A stretch of DNA of 64,000 bases, from contig JAMWET010003091.1 in NCBI GenBank assembly GCA_024036415.1, forward strand, positions 264,501 to 328,500. Direction: 5' to 3'. This document shows positions 23,101-51,879 of this stretch, piece after piece (position 1 is the stretch's first letter; the number at the start of each line of letters is the position of its first letter). The position numbers were made by a program, and so were the translations under genes. The notes under the pieces were generated by a model that saw nothing but the letters and a program-made list of their open reading frames with translations, had not been told where the DNA came from and ran no database searches. Origin of the DNA: Prochilodus magdalenae (Eukaryota; Chordata; Actinopteri; Characiformes; Prochilodontidae).

Positions 23101-26100
23101 CAGGTACTGATGATAGATGTTTAGTTCTGGATTACAAAAAGCGCTTCAACTCATCGTAAATGGGTTGGTGCTTTGTCAATTTAGTGAACACAGTTGCCCT
23201 GTGATATAATGCTATAGCCAGTGCCTGGCATTGGGCATGGTCACTGTAGAATCATGTGTGGTTGTGCCAGCTCCTCCTATTTTGTGGGCAGTACTTTTCA
23301 ATGCAGATTATATAAACTGTGTGTTTCTGGTCATTGAGTTTAAATTTCACACCTAGTAATGTGTCGATGTTTTTGCCAGATGAGCTGTAAACTGCTTAAT
23401 TTCGAGGTAACAAAAAAACACAACCTAAGCACTACATGCTTTGTAATGATCCAAGCCCAGTAAACCCCAATCAAGACTGCATTCAATCTAGACTCCCCTG
23501 CAGTTCATTTTCAAGAATGTGCTTCATTCCACATGGTCTGTAACTCTACAAATGCTAGAAGACATGCAGTACAGTTGTAGGACTGATTGTAAAATTAAGA
23601 CTTCGGTGTCCCAGTCTCTTTCTGTTCTCTCTCGTTTCCATTTACATTTTGCCAACACCACTGTCAGCTCATACACACATTTTCCCCTCCTTAGAAAACG
23701 AGCTGCCAACTGGAAATTAGGCTTCAAACCTGTAGTTTTACAAGTTAAACTAAAATACTTCACACCCTGTGAGAAATTTCCTATGCTTAGAAAAAAAAGA
23801 GCTCGCCAGTGGAAAGAGGTTTCCTAACGGGTCTTTGCCTGTGTGTGTGACTGTACTTTATGAAGGGTGGCTGTTATTTTTATGACTGTTGAGATCTCAG
23901 CAATTTTGCTTCTTGCTGTTCAGCTCATTTTCATGGTATCAAACTGTCCATATTGTTTATACGGCTCTGGATGTGAGCCCTAAGTAGAACTAGTCTATAG
24001 AGAACGGTATTGCCATCTATTCTGGCAGGACCACTGGCAACTGGTAAGCCTGTCCTGCTTCTCATTATATGTGGAAATATTTTTTTCCCTCTACCTGGCT
24101 GAGCCCTAGAAAGCCGTGCCAGAATCAGGCTGCATAATTGCACTGCTAGTAGTAGTTAATAAAAAATTTTACCTCCGTAACTGTTTTTTTTTTGGCTTTT
24201 TATGTAACCACATGCTTTGCATTAACATCAAAATCCTCTAATTGCTAAAACTAATTGAAAGATATATGCAATAATTTGTTTGTGTTTGTGTATGTGAGTG
24301 TGCTGATCTGCTGAGAAATGCCAGCTGCTACTGAATGTCTTGCAATCCTCCATACCAGTTACTTGTTAATGGAGGTCATGAAGTACACTGTGGCTGTTTC
24401 CATGTGCAAGAAAATCTATTAACCGTTATCCGAATGTTGCTAAAACCCAGAAGTTCTTTGTGTGAAATCTGTGTAGATGTTGTTTTACCAGGTCTCCAAT
24501 GATAATGACGAATGTTGCTGGAATTTTAAAGACACCTAGATATTAACTGTATGTTTAAATGTACAATAAATCTGAAAGACTGATGTATTAATAAGTGTAA
24601 GCATTATTATAGTTTATATATCTTTTCCGCTTCTTAAGTGATCCTTGATGTTTCCAGGCATATGCACGCTTTGCTGGTGCACCCTTGAAGATTCACAAGA
24701 TTTCTAACCCCTGGAGGAGTCCAACAGGTAAGCTGAGTTTTTCTACATTGTAATGGTCAGTTTCTTGGCAGTCAGTCATCATTAAAGCCATTGGGTTGCT
24801 TTTATATTGATCAGATTGCATGTGCTATCAGAAGGTTTATGCAAGTTTAATACTGACCACACATAGCTTGGAATGATTTGAACCAGGTCTGTTTTACTTG
24901 GATTTACTGTACTCACTGTGGACCTCTCCTTTCCTCTAGTAGCAGCCTTATCATGAAACTTTCTTACTGTTTGTTTTCCTTTCTGTGTTTTTGTTTTCTG
25001 TCTCTGTCTTTTTGTCTTTGTCTACTGTGTTTTCTTTGCCTACTATGTTTTCTTTGCCTGTTTCTGATTAACCTCTTTGAACTGACAAGGGTTTCCTTTA
25101 GCTGCTTAATATATGCATATATGCACGCATGCAATAGCATTAGCATGCAGTATGGAGTTGTCAGTGTTTGTTAGTGTAGGCAGTAGTATCTCTGCAGTAT
25201 AACAGTACTGGATACTAATAACTGTAATAAAATGGGTTTAAAGTAACACAGGGTGAGGATTATGTTCAACAATCTTACTCTGATGTGATGTACTTGTCCA
25301 CTAACTCAACTCTGTGCATGTTCACGGTGTGTTGTGACTATGGGGCATATCTGCTAGGCTATCTCCCTGCTCTGAAGACCCAAGAAGAAGGGAGCTTCTC
25401 TCAGCCCAGCAAGATCATTATCCAGCTCAGGAAACAGGTGACCTGAACAACGTATTTTGGACATTTCTGTCTAGATTGTAGGTTTGGCCAGACTCCTGCG
25501 CGTGTAAATGGGTGGAATTAAGTCTGTGTTGAAAGACACTGATGTTGACAGAGCATGTTACATTCCTTTCAGGAATTTGTAATTGTGAGTTCAGGCAAAT
25601 TCATCCACCCTTCACAATATTTGCAAGGGCTTGCAAATTTTGTCCAATTGTTGATCCTGTTTGCCCACAGATATTTTCACTAAAGGAAAACCAGTTGACA
25701 AATGTTTTGCATTAAGCTGGGTTAAAACTTTTTTATGGCATGCACACTGTTGTGTACTATATACAGACGTCAACAGTTCCATCCAGAAACATAAATTTAA
25801 CTTGATTTTCTGTGCACTAATTGCTTAATGAATGTTGTTAAATAAATAAATGAATGAATGAATGAATGAAATGATTTTTTTTATTTTAACAGACAGGGAA
25901 GTTTGTGGTGCTAGCTAGCTAATTTAGCATTTCCATAATCAGACAGTAACTTAATAGTGTTAACATTTCACCTAACCTTTCATCTTTCATGTAACCTTTA
26001 ACTTAGAACGGTCACTAGTATATTATAATGGCACTTGTCATGTATCAAGTTTTTGATTGTTCTTTAAGGATATGACCACTTAAGTTAAGCTCATGTGTAT

Positions 26101-29100
26101 CATGCAGCATAACCGGTTCTGATTGTATGTGTTACAGAAATACAATGCAGACTATGACTTGTCGGCAAAAGAAGGAGCGGACACGCTGGCCTTTATCTCT
26201 CTGTTGGAAGAAAAACTGATGCCTGCTCTGGTGAGACACACATGAGGAACATATAAGCAAGCTTGTGAAGATAAATGATCAAGTCTTGTACTTAACAAGA
26301 ACAGATCAGTCCTTGCGTTAAGGAAAAGTGGACTGGGGCAGCAGATATTAGAAGACGGACACTATCTTATCCTACTAGAATGCTTTTCTCGTTTTCCCTC
26401 ATTATATGGCTTACAGTTCAAGTCAAGTCAAGTAGATATTCTCCAAAGTAAGCACTCTCTTTTTCACCCCACCACCACCCCAACGACTCATTAGTACGTA
26501 GAGGGCGAGGAGGTTATTATCTCTGGTATTTAGTGGCTGCTGTATAAAAATTCCAGACAGTTAGTGCCAGCAGAATTGTAGTTGTTCTCTTTAACTCCTC
26601 CACTACTGAAAATTAGGAGCAGCATATGGATGTACCTAGACTTGTTCTATCTAGTGTTTATTTTTACTTTCCTCATTTACTCCTAAACCAAACCCAGCCA
26701 GATTTCCAAAAGACCTTTATGAAGAGAAACCCTGTACACATACTCTATACACATTTTATACATTTTCTGTTTTACTTCCTCTTGTCCCCTTTAACACCAC
26801 CTCCACCCTTTCCATTCCCCCCACTCTAAAACTCATGCAGATTTACACTCTGTGGATTGATCCTAAGAACTATGTTGAGGTGACACGACGCTGGCATGCA
26901 GAGAACATCTCCTTTCCCTTCAACTTCTTTCTGCCCAACCGTATGCAGCGGCAACAGCTAGAGAGAGTGCGACTTATGCGGGGAAACAGCACTCTAGAAG
27001 CCGGCGAGGAAGCTGAGAAAGAGGTGAGCAGACACAGAAGAGTAAGTTGGAGAGGTAGAAGTGCTTAAGTTTTGGGTGATTTAAGTCCCTCTATAGAGGA
27101 ACAACTTCAATATAGTATTGATCTGTAACAGTCTCAGAGTATATAGCCTCCTCTCTTACTTTGCTCTAATGGAATGTGCTCAGATGTCTAGTTTTGATCA
27201 TTGACAGTTTTCACAAAATATGTCGAATCATAACCCATGCAACTCAGAGACTGCTACAGATCAATACTATATTGAAGCTGTTACACCTCTAGAATATAGT
27301 TATGTAGTCTGGCAGGGCTAGATGTATCTTAAAATAAGAATCAACATCTGGGTATTACTTATTTAACTTTTGGGGATGGATTGTGGCGAGAGTTGCAGAT
27401 AATAAGGGTATGTTCAGTCTAAAACACACCCCCAAATTTCTCATGTCTTTGTTGTTTCAACTGTGGAGTACAATCCATAATACAATTAAAACAAGCAAGC
27501 GGGACTGTTGATCTTTTGCAATAAGTAATGTTTGTTTTTATTACTTGAAATGTCCCTTTCTCTGTGCGTGAGACACACATCTGCCTGCTTAATTAGAGTT
27601 TTTTTAGAGTCGTCCATCAAGTGTTGATGAGCGCACCATTACCCCCACTTAGAGATTTAGATTAAGTTCCCCACTAAGTTTGTTTTCGCCATAATACATT
27701 CTACATTTACACCCACATTTAGCCCCATATTTCTCAATGTCCCCCAGACATTCTCATTAGGAGATTACATCTGCCTCTTTAAGACTAATAGGTATCCAAA
27801 GCAGTGCTCTTAAAGATAACCCTGCAGCAAAGCATAGGTCCATTCCTGATATATTCAACATGGCCTAACTAATAAAGTTTTTTGTGAGAATCTGAATATT
27901 ACAGCCAAAGGTGTTAAGGGACATCCCGGAGCTGTGTAACTTCAAGGGCTTTACGTGCTTGTAACACACTCAGCCACACACACTTGCAGACTCCCCTTTC
28001 ATTACTATTTATCCCTGCAGCTACACACTGATGATGTCATGGAAGCCAATGTGGCAACCACATGCACCTTATAGTGACACTGTGATTTATTCTCCATAGG
28101 GGAAAAAACTGCAGAGTGTAATTACATAGTCAGAGTAAGTCTCGGGGGGGAAATGTTTTCCTTCTTTTATAATATTGTTTTCTTTGTATTTTTTTCCTTC
28201 TTTTTGTTTGTTGTTCTTCTCACTGAAGCTGTACCGTGATGCTCAGGAGTGCATGAATCTTCTCTCTCAACGTCTTAGCTCCAACAAGTTTTTCTTTGGG
28301 GATTCGTAAGTATTAAGCAATCACACATAGGGCTACTCTGTTAAAATTACGGTTCACAGGGACGTTTTATTTATTAAAAGTAACACATAAGCATGTAGGT
28401 GATGAAGGAAGCAGTATAATTATTTTTATAGATAGGGTCTTAGTCTTATCTGTATATACACCATATAGACAAAAGTATTGGGACAACCCTCTTATTCACA
28501 GAATTTGTACTACTTTCGTCTTATTTGATTTACAAGTCATTCATTTCTGTTTTTATGATGTTTCACAAACTCTTTTGGAACTGAGTTGGTAATATTTGCT
28601 TTCCGTATTATTTGTATTTTGAGGGCTCTAAGGGCCACAGCTAGTAAAAAAAGTACCCTTCTTCTGTAACTTGGTAAACTTGCTGATTGTGCTTTTGTTT
28701 GACTGTGGAGAGAAGCCTTTAAACACGCTAATGTTTAGATATGCCCGCCAGGCCATCCTCCCTTGATGCCTATGTGTTTGGCCACTTGGCTCCACTTCTG
28801 AAGATCAAACTCCCCAGCAGCAGACTGCAGCAGCATCTGAAATCTCTGGACAACCTGAGCAGCTTTTGCTGTAACATCCTGTCCCTGTACTTCCCCAGTG
28901 AAAGTCGAGGTGGGGAACCAGACACAGACGGTAGTTTAACAATAGTGGGTACAGTAATCATTGATAGGGTGTGCTTGAGACAGTGTTATAATAAACAATA
29001 ATGTCATTCCTGAAGTGTCATATAATATATTGCAGATTTATTTTTCTTTATTGCATAAATGTCCAAGCCTAAACATGATTGGACCACCAGATAAAGTCTA

Positions 29101-29210
29101 AAATGATGTGGAATAAACATCTACATTACTGTATGCTGAACGTTAAAAAAGTGTTTTGTTTTTCATGTAATTTTTGTTTTGGAGATAAAAGGTTTTATCC
29201 TAGTACTAAT

Positions 29211-29253
<43 letters not shown>

Positions 29254-29583
29254 TTAGTTCATATCGGTCAAAAGAATAGGGACACTTTGTCATCTTTTTA
29301 AACGATCTGTGAAATGTTTAGATTTCTTTTAACTGGTACTGGATGTATTTGTATGTTGACAGAGGGAGTGGAACGGCCAGCATCCAGCACTCAAGAGGGA
29401 AGTGAATTTGACCACGAGCCATATAAGAGACGCAAGCAGTTGCTCTCTGTCCTGGTGGCTGTGGCAGCCATGTTAAGCTATGCTGTGCTCACAGGCATTG
29501 TTGCTATTGAGCATGTACAGGAGGAGGTACCAAAAGGAGACACCACCTCAATGAGACCGGTTTATGAGGAAGAGGAGGAGTAA
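17125..29583 (+). CDS. mtx1: Metaxin 1, mitochondrial outer membrane protein, eight coding exons, 320 aa
   Basis: Exons: 17125-17205, 24658-24727, 25358-25437, 26138-26230, 26841-27023, 28229-28305, 28752-28909, 29363-29583. All borders are GT-AG and the phases agree. The protein starts [20 protein letters not shown], which closely follows mammalian metaxin 1 (MAAP.ELFCW..GWGLPSVD). It continues with the GST-like metaxin domains, including [58 protein letters not shown] and [10 protein letters not shown] membrane span at about residues 273-296 ([20 protein letters not shown]) is followed by a short acidic end with EEEEE. Length matches human MTX1 (317 in the short form). Metaxin 1 works with metaxin 2 at the outer membrane in beta-barrel protein import and SAM complex function. 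Intron 1 is 7.4 kb. A poly(A) signal lies 21 bases after the stop. Whether this is the a or b paralogue cannot be told. Confidence 0.95.
20985..21105. mobile_element. 3' fragment of the SINE-like repeat
   Basis: It shares 'cagtgag.gcagatagg', 'cagcaccccctgc' and 'cagaag' with the longer copy at 11550-11870. Only the tail half is present. Confidence 0.5.
21470..21969 (+). mobile_element. TA-flanked inverted-repeat transposon (Tc1/mariner-like MITE), copy B
   Basis: It starts CAGCTCTGGAAA after TA (21468-21469) and ends TTTTCCAGCGCTG before TA (21970-21971). It is 500 bases long, against 497 for copy A, and is reversed relative to it. The inner open frame RNRR..SSFTGRY is shared with copy A. 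It is inserted in mtx1 intron 1. Confidence 0.75.
28459..28760 (+). mobile_element. Possible DNA transposon remnant in the mtx1 intron before exon 7
   Basis: The phrase 'acaccatatagacaaaagtattgggaca' is a recognisable terminus of a common fish inverted-repeat transposon. A related phrase, 'atcggtcaaaagaatagggacac', occurs at 29260-29283. I could not define the right end, and mtx1 exon 7 begins at 28752. Confidence 0.4.
29208..29252. repeat. (TAGA)n microsatellite
   Basis: About eleven TAGA units lie in the last mtx1 intron. Confidence 0.95.
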
Positions 29584-29603
29584 CAGAGGAAGGAAGAGTA
29601 AAG

Positions 29604-29609
29604 AATAAA
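29604..29609 (+). other. mtx1: Poly(A) signal of mtx1
   Basis: AATAAA lies 21 bases after the mtx1 stop codon. Another AATAAA at 31434-31439 could serve a longer 3' UTR. Confidence 0.5.
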
Positions 29610-29619
29610 TGTGTGCACT

Positions 29620-32600
29620 TGATTTATCCAGGCGGGCAGAGAATTTGCTGTATGTTTGCACTCTGAGAAAGGTCAACTTCACTTCACATCTCACCTGGGC
29701 TTTGGTCTCATTTCTCCAGTGTACTGAGTATGACGATCATTTATGTTACCGTTTCCACATTTGTTTTTCCCCCTCATGTGGTGCTAGAGATTGTAGTGTA
29801 TTGTTGTTTTTACTTTTTGACAATGATCAAAATACAGTACAGCAGACTTGAAATTAATCATTGGGTATGCTTTTAAGGATCACTGTTTGGGTTCTTGTAA
29901 TTTGTTTACATATCACTATTAACTAAATTCCATCCATAGACCAACAACTAACAAAAGTGTCAAGTATCATGTCAGCTTGCTATTCCACTAGATGGAGTAG
30001 ATCAGTAACTTTAGTTCATAGCACTTGTAAGGAAATCTTTAATGCCTTGTTCATTGGTGCATTTTGCAGTTGATGTCATGCTTATATTAGAAAATCCTGG
30101 TCTAAGCAAATTCTGTATGTTAAATAACATTTTTTTTAAATCCTTACTGTTGCATCCTATGGTTAAAAAAGCCTGATACTTTTGTCCTGACAGTGGATCG
30201 TCTGAAATACAGAGTTTATCATGTATAATGCTACACCTTACCCGTAAACAACACACGTCTACTATTAAACTTCCACATTACTTAAAACCTATACAATTTG
30301 CTTAAACCGTCTACTGCTACTGTGAAAGTAACTTTACTCCAACATCTGACACAGCTTACCGGTTTGGGGATTTAGGATTTTTTTTTTTCCAATAAAAAAA
30401 TTGCAAATTTATTGCGCAGTGGTATTAGCTATATTCATATTTAGGCTATGTTGTAGTTTATAGAATTAGGCGGCATTCATCAGAAAAAAAAATTGTATGG
30501 CAAAATGTATTGACTTGGTGATGTTTTTGGTTGCCACAGGGTGTAACAGCTTTGAAAACTGCATTCATTTTTCTACTTCCTAATATGGGCATAATGACAT
30601 CAGAATGACATCTGTCCAGAGTATATAAACTTTAAAACTGTACTTGTATCATTGATTTGTTGTTTTATTGCAGTTTGTTGCACATTGTAAGCCAGTGTTT
30701 GAATCTGGAGCTTTGATCCGAGGCCTGACTGCAACAGAGCATAAGGAATTTATCAGTGGGTATTTGTAATATGAAACATTTCACATCCAAAAATGTTGCG
30801 TGTGTGATTTAGCAATGCAGATTATTCCAAAAATATTTATCCAAATGTATCTTTAGGGCATGAGCCTGAAACCAGAGCTCTGTGCTCTTGCTAATAAAGA
30901 GTTGTACTTTTTATGCCATAATTTCCTTAGCCTAGTTTTAGGGTGTACGGTGTGTGGCACATGTACACCTCTCTGCCTCAGTTTTAGGAGGACTGAAAGA
31001 AAGATGATGTGTTTGGGGACCATATGTCACTTTTATGTCTTTATAGGTATTTCCTATTCAAAACCTGCTTCTCCTGCACCATTAATAAATAATCAATCTT
31101 AGGCTTCTGCCACCAGGTACATATTCTTGTCAGTACTGCTGCTTAACTGGATCTACATCCAATTCCAAACACAGTCAGCAGCATCTGAAATGAAACTTAA
31201 GTATGGCTGGGATAACTTGTTGAGTTGAAATGTGGGATTTCAGCTGTTTCTGTGTGTAATTGTTGTGTGCAAATGTCAGAGCAGAACCGGCTTTTGGTGA
31301 GGTGAAGTGGAAGATTTCTCACCTGAGAAGCTAATGGAAAATTTGTTGCTGAAGTTCTATTGTTCCTGTCCCTACCCTCCTGCTGGTGGTGTTTTGTAAA
31401 TATATCTAAATATATTTTCTTAATTTATGGACAAATAAATGTGCTCTAAAACCAGTGGGTCAATCACGTTTTTGTAATTTGTCATGTATGGCTTTCTTTC
31501 CCATCTGTCTTAGAAGAATGTGAACTTGTGTTTTTCTCTGAAATGCAAATCCTAACAAGCATCCTAGAAGAACTGTGGTTGTTTGGATGAGCCCAGAGGG
31601 TCTCTCTTTTATTCTCCTTTCTTATTGAGGGGTAGTAACCAGTCTCAGGGTTTCCGAAGCATCTTGTGGAGCTGCTAAACCACAGGCTTTCTCTGCACTG
31701 CACCCTGGGGAAACACAGCTGTGTATTACAACAAGCCTCAGGAATCCCACCTTGGCTCCTGTTCAGTCTGGGGTTTGTTTTGGGGTGTGTGTGGAAACTT
31801 TGTGAAAGCCCCCACAATTGGAGCAATCAGTGTTGCCCCCTTCATCACCCTCCCCTAACCTGATTGAAGGAAATCCCTGTGCTGGTCTATTTGTATGTGT
31901 GTACTAAAGGAGCTCTGTGCCCCAAGTGTGGTCACGGGAGCCGGAGTTTAATGACCTCAAAAATGATCTGGAATACGTCCAGAACAGGAAAAATACTCTG
32001 AGACTTCACTTTGTTCCATGCGGTCATTTCCATTCAGGCTCAGCCAGAGCGGGATAGATGTTAGGGGGTGAATGCCTGCATATACGCACATCATGGTTGT
32101 GTCTGCTTCTAGTTTAGTTTGGGGGTGAAATGTGTGAGTCATGCTCTCAGGCTGACCAATGCTGAGCTTTAAAACCTTTTTCTCCAAACTCACTTTTTCC
32201 CCTCTGGGAGAGGAACGCCGTTAACAAGCCATCCCTTCCAAGCAGACCCATGATTACATGTTTAGCGTGCCTCCTTCAAATTGTGGAATGGTGTTCAAGG
32301 AGTGCATGTAGGGGCCACTTTCTGTCCAAGTCTCCTGTTTTCAAGGTCCAGTAAAGATGAAGTATGAGAGAGAAAAAAAGTCCCCTGGCACCTGTTGTTA
32401 AAAGCGGTTGCTAAGGCAACAAAGTTGTAATCAAAAATAAACATTTTTCTTCTCTGAGCCGAGGAGGGTGTGTGTGGAGACAGACTGGACACTACCTTCT
32501 CTGACCTCACTGATTGAATTAAAAGCTGTCTAAAGAGTTTCCTTCTATTGAACATATAGTCTGCTATGATGAGTCTCACATCCTCATTTTAAAGCACCAT

Positions 32601-34360
32601 TAATATTCCTTTGCTGAAATATAAAACTAAATGTAACATGCCTTTTCTATATATGTTTAACTCAGCAAATAAAGACAACTATGCAGTAAAATGTGTAGAA
32701 AAATGTTCCCTGTAGGAGATGTGTTAACAAAACATCCAATTTGTCCAGGCATGTTTAATCTTTTGCATTTGACCATGCCTGACATATCCTGACATCGGTA
32801 TAATAAACCAAAGGTTTTGCAATACCACAAAACATGTTGGACTCTTTAACAATGTTCTAATGGAAACAGTCTTCTCTCTAAACTGCCTGTTCAAGAGGAA
32901 CTAAAAAAGGTCACAGAGGTCGCTGAGGGTCATCTCTTGTTTGCCTGAAGGGGTCACCTGTGTGGTCTCCGAAATACCTCTTTACTGGTTCCATTTCACT
33001 ACCATCTTTATTCCCTGTTTGTACTGATTCTTGAAGTTTCCTGTCTTCTAATGTTTAGTAAAACCAAAGCTTTATTTTTAGATATATCCAGATAAGTACT
33101 TGTACACTTTATCCAGTGGACTTACACAACACATGAGAGACGTGACTAAAAAGGATTTAGTATTAAACCAGTACCACATTATGTAAAACATTCACTGTGC
33201 TGACAAAAGGTCCAGGCCTGTACTGTAACCTGCTGGATTTATCATACACTCATAATTTGGATTGGTTTTATGCTGAATGGCGGTGTCTTTAAAATGGTGG
33301 TGATAGGAACCAAAGATCACTTCACTTGTGTCCTCCCTCATGGCCCACCAGAGGGTCTTTTAACTTGGCTGTTTTTGACATACTGTTAAAACACTTGCTG
33401 GAGTGTCTTCTTGTATTTTTCTTTACACCTAAATCCAGGTATGTGCTAGCCTTGCATACCATTTTGTAGAGCAGACACAAATAACTGCTTTATAAGTAGC
33501 CTTTTTGTAATCAGATTATTACTGCTAACTGTATGTGGCGCCGCATGGATTTTGTAATAACATTTTTCATCAAAATTTCATCATAGAGTTCATCTATGGA
33601 GTTCTATATGTGAGATGACAGATGCTCTAAAGAGTCCCTCCTCCTTCTTCTACACTCCTCCCCTACTCACTTACCAGTCTAAAGAAACGAGTTCACCACA
33701 CCCGTCATTTTTTTGCAAGAGCATCTGCAGTGGTGGAAAGCAGTGCCAATAGTAAATCTTTTTTTTTTTTTTTTTTGCTGGTAATTTTGGCACTCGTTTT
33801 TTCTTCATGTTTTCTTGCAGAGTGGCCGTCTCTGCTTCTTCTTCGGTTCATGTAAGGACTGAATAGACTTGATGCTACAGTGACTCACTATCACCTCTTC
33901 AGGTACAAGGTGGCATTACAGCCAAAACGGGCCGGGGCTAGCCGGTTTGTATGCTAACTTGAGTACGTATGTCGGTAACACGATGCATAGTTGTCTTTTA
34001 CATGCCATGAAAACTGTTATTTATTTATATTCTGTTTTAAGGAGAATTAAGAACTTACAGAGAGATGTACAGCAATGTACAATTCATTCTGAGAGCAATG
34101 GCACTTGGTGAAACTGTAACTACTGAAACAAAGATGAAATGCTAATCAAGAGATTTAGCTAGCTAGTATTTATTATTTTATTGTATTTTGTATAAAATTC
34201 TCCTTGAATTCGTATGGCAAAATGCTTTTAAAATGGTTCTACATTTCTACAACGCAGTAAACCCAATGTTTCGACGATATGGTGACAAGCAAAGTAAGAG
34301 ACGTTACAAAACACTTTCTGTTATTCGGCGGCTAATTACAGCGCCAGCGGACTCCTCGCC
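29620..34360. other. Spacer between mtx1 and thbs3
   Basis: No exon is recognised. The first 1.8 kb may be an extended mtx1 3' UTR, ending at an AATAAA near 31434. The 31480-32600 part is less AT-rich than its surroundings and could be regulatory. A run of T near 33760 and scattered short open frames are the only other features. Confidence 0.5.
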
Positions 34361-34490
<130 letters not shown>

Positions 34491-34686
34491 GTGTGTAAAA
34501 GAGCAGAAGCAGCTGGCTGCTCAAACCAGCTACATCACTCACTCATCCACTCTCACCCCGTTTCTACATGAGCGGTTTCAGGAGCAAATAGTCTTCACTG
34601 CTCACTCTTACTTTTCTCTCCCACTGTTTTCTGACTGGACTTCATCCCGGTCTGAGTGAGTCCGGCGCTCTTTTCTCTCTTTGAAC

Positions 34687-50366
<15,680 letters not shown>

Positions 50367-51154
50367 GGAATGAGAGACTCATAGATGGCCACCCTGACCT
50401 GCACTGCCTTTTCACATGGATACACACTCACAGTCTCCACACTTCGCTCCAAGTCTCCCGACCGGCCACTGTGCATGAGTGAGACTGCTGAGCTCTTGTG
50501 TGAAAGGAAACACAAGATCAAAGGAGAGAGAGAGAATGACACCACATCCCTCTGACTCTGAAGTGGCAAAGTCAAAGCACAGAAGGACAAACTGACCATT
50601 TTTTATTATAAGAACGAGTGTGCTGTAGTTGGGAGGAGCCTCAGGCCATGTATAAAGGTGTGTGCAAGTGAGCGTGAGTGTGCATGTATGTATGTGAGTG
50701 TGTTTGATGATGGGCGAGTAGCGAGAAGAAAGGAAGAATGTGTAAAGATGTGAGAATTATGATAACTAAAGTTGACAATATGACTGTTCCCTGTTGGGCA
50801 GAATCAGTGGGCAATGTTTCTTGCCTTGTCTTTGTCTTTCCTGCCTGGTCCCATGTTTGTAAATATCATAAGCTATAATGTGTATAAGATTTGCCGGTTT
50901 GACCGGTTTGCCAAAAAAACATTCTTTTTCTGATGACCAATCCCGTGTCATCTCTGTCCCTATTGTATTTCTGCTAAATAGGACTAGTTACTAATCAGAA
51001 GTCACTAATAGCAATAACAAAAGCATCATCATCATCTCTTGTTTCAAGAAACTGAGATTCTGTTAAACCTACATATTTCTAAACTGTCAATCATTTCAGT
51101 TACTCCTTTATTTATGTTTTATTCAGTTTTAGAAAAAGGTAATATTTAAGCTTG

Positions 51155-51160
51155 AATAAA
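51155..51160 (+). other. thbs3: Poly(A) signal of thbs3
   Basis: AATAAA lies about 790 bases after the thbs3 stop. The 3' UTR between (50367 to about 51175) has no other recognised feature. A later AATAAA near 51280 is an alternative. Confidence 0.45.
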
Positions 51161-51469
51161 ATAATTAAGATTGTAGTTATATTAATAATTGTAAAGCAAG
51201 TAGGCAGTAGTGGCTCTGAAAGAGATGTTTTATGTTTAATGTTACTTTACAGTCTTATTTAAAACAAAAAAATGTATAATAAAAAATGCAATATTTAACT
51301 GTTAAGTAATAATAATTATTATTATTATTATTATTATATCACCTAATATAATATCCGTTGTTATTGGCTTCTCTATTGCTGTAAGATAGATTGTGATATC
51401 AGCGAGGCTACCTGCTGTCCAGCGGTGTTACAGCCCATGCTCAGACGCTAAGGCTTCAGAAAGAGTTGA

Positions 51470-51560
51470 GCTCCTCGTGGTCTGGGAGGCCGGGACGAGT
51501 GCAATATTGGTTGGAGATGGGACAACAGTGCACCGCACCCCGAGCCTGCCAGGCCCCGGG
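51470..51560 (-). ncRNA. mir92b: microRNA mir-92b hairpin
   Basis: The minus strand carries, at 51506-51485, the 22-base mature form that begins TATTGCACTCGTCCCGG and ends CCTCC. This is miR-92b-3p with the family seed ATTGCAC. The opposite arm at about 51547-51526 reads GGTGCGGTGCACTG near its end and pairs with it, with a loop of about 19 bases that includes CCCATCTCC. The GC-rich arm differs sharply from the AT-rich surroundings. In human, MIR92B also lies just beyond the 3' end of THBS3 in convergent orientation, exactly as here. The seed targets are shared with the miR-25/92/363 family. The primary transcript probably starts in the CpG-rich segment at 51.9-52.6 kb. Confidence 0.92.
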
Positions 51561-51879
51561 ACACGTGGAGCACATGGTGCAGGAGCTGAGGACAAACATG
51601 CCGTCCATCTGCGAAGAGTACACAGACACATGAGCTGGATTTAACTTAATGCTTTTCAAATGTGTTAAATATGCAGACATACACACATAGAAAGATGCTT
51701 TTAATATTAGAAACCAAAAGTTTGAGCAGAGGGCCAAAGAAAATCCTTTATCCTCTATTGTAGACGTTATATGTGAGACATTTGAACATAAAAAAATATA
51801 CTACATTTCATTTTCACAGTACGGCGGATTTTGTTCTGTTCTTCTATTGTATTTATTTCAGTGAGAGGGAAAACGCGAT

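Larger units (their letters stand above)
17206..24657 (+). other. mtx1 intron 1 (7.4 kb)
   Basis: It contains the second TA-flanked MITE (21470-21969) and a SINE 3' fragment (20985-21105), and otherwise AT-rich sequence. A 142-codon open frame on the minus strand (19259-19687) has no domain or coding-like composition and is judged chance. No nested gene or small RNA was recognised. Confidence 0.6.

Noticed and set aside
51456..51608. A 50-codon cysteine-rich minus-strand frame that begins with ATG exactly after a splice acceptor
   Set aside because: It runs through the mir-92b hairpin. The GC-rich, Cys-looking text is explained by the conserved microRNA arms, and no homologous small protein is known to me.
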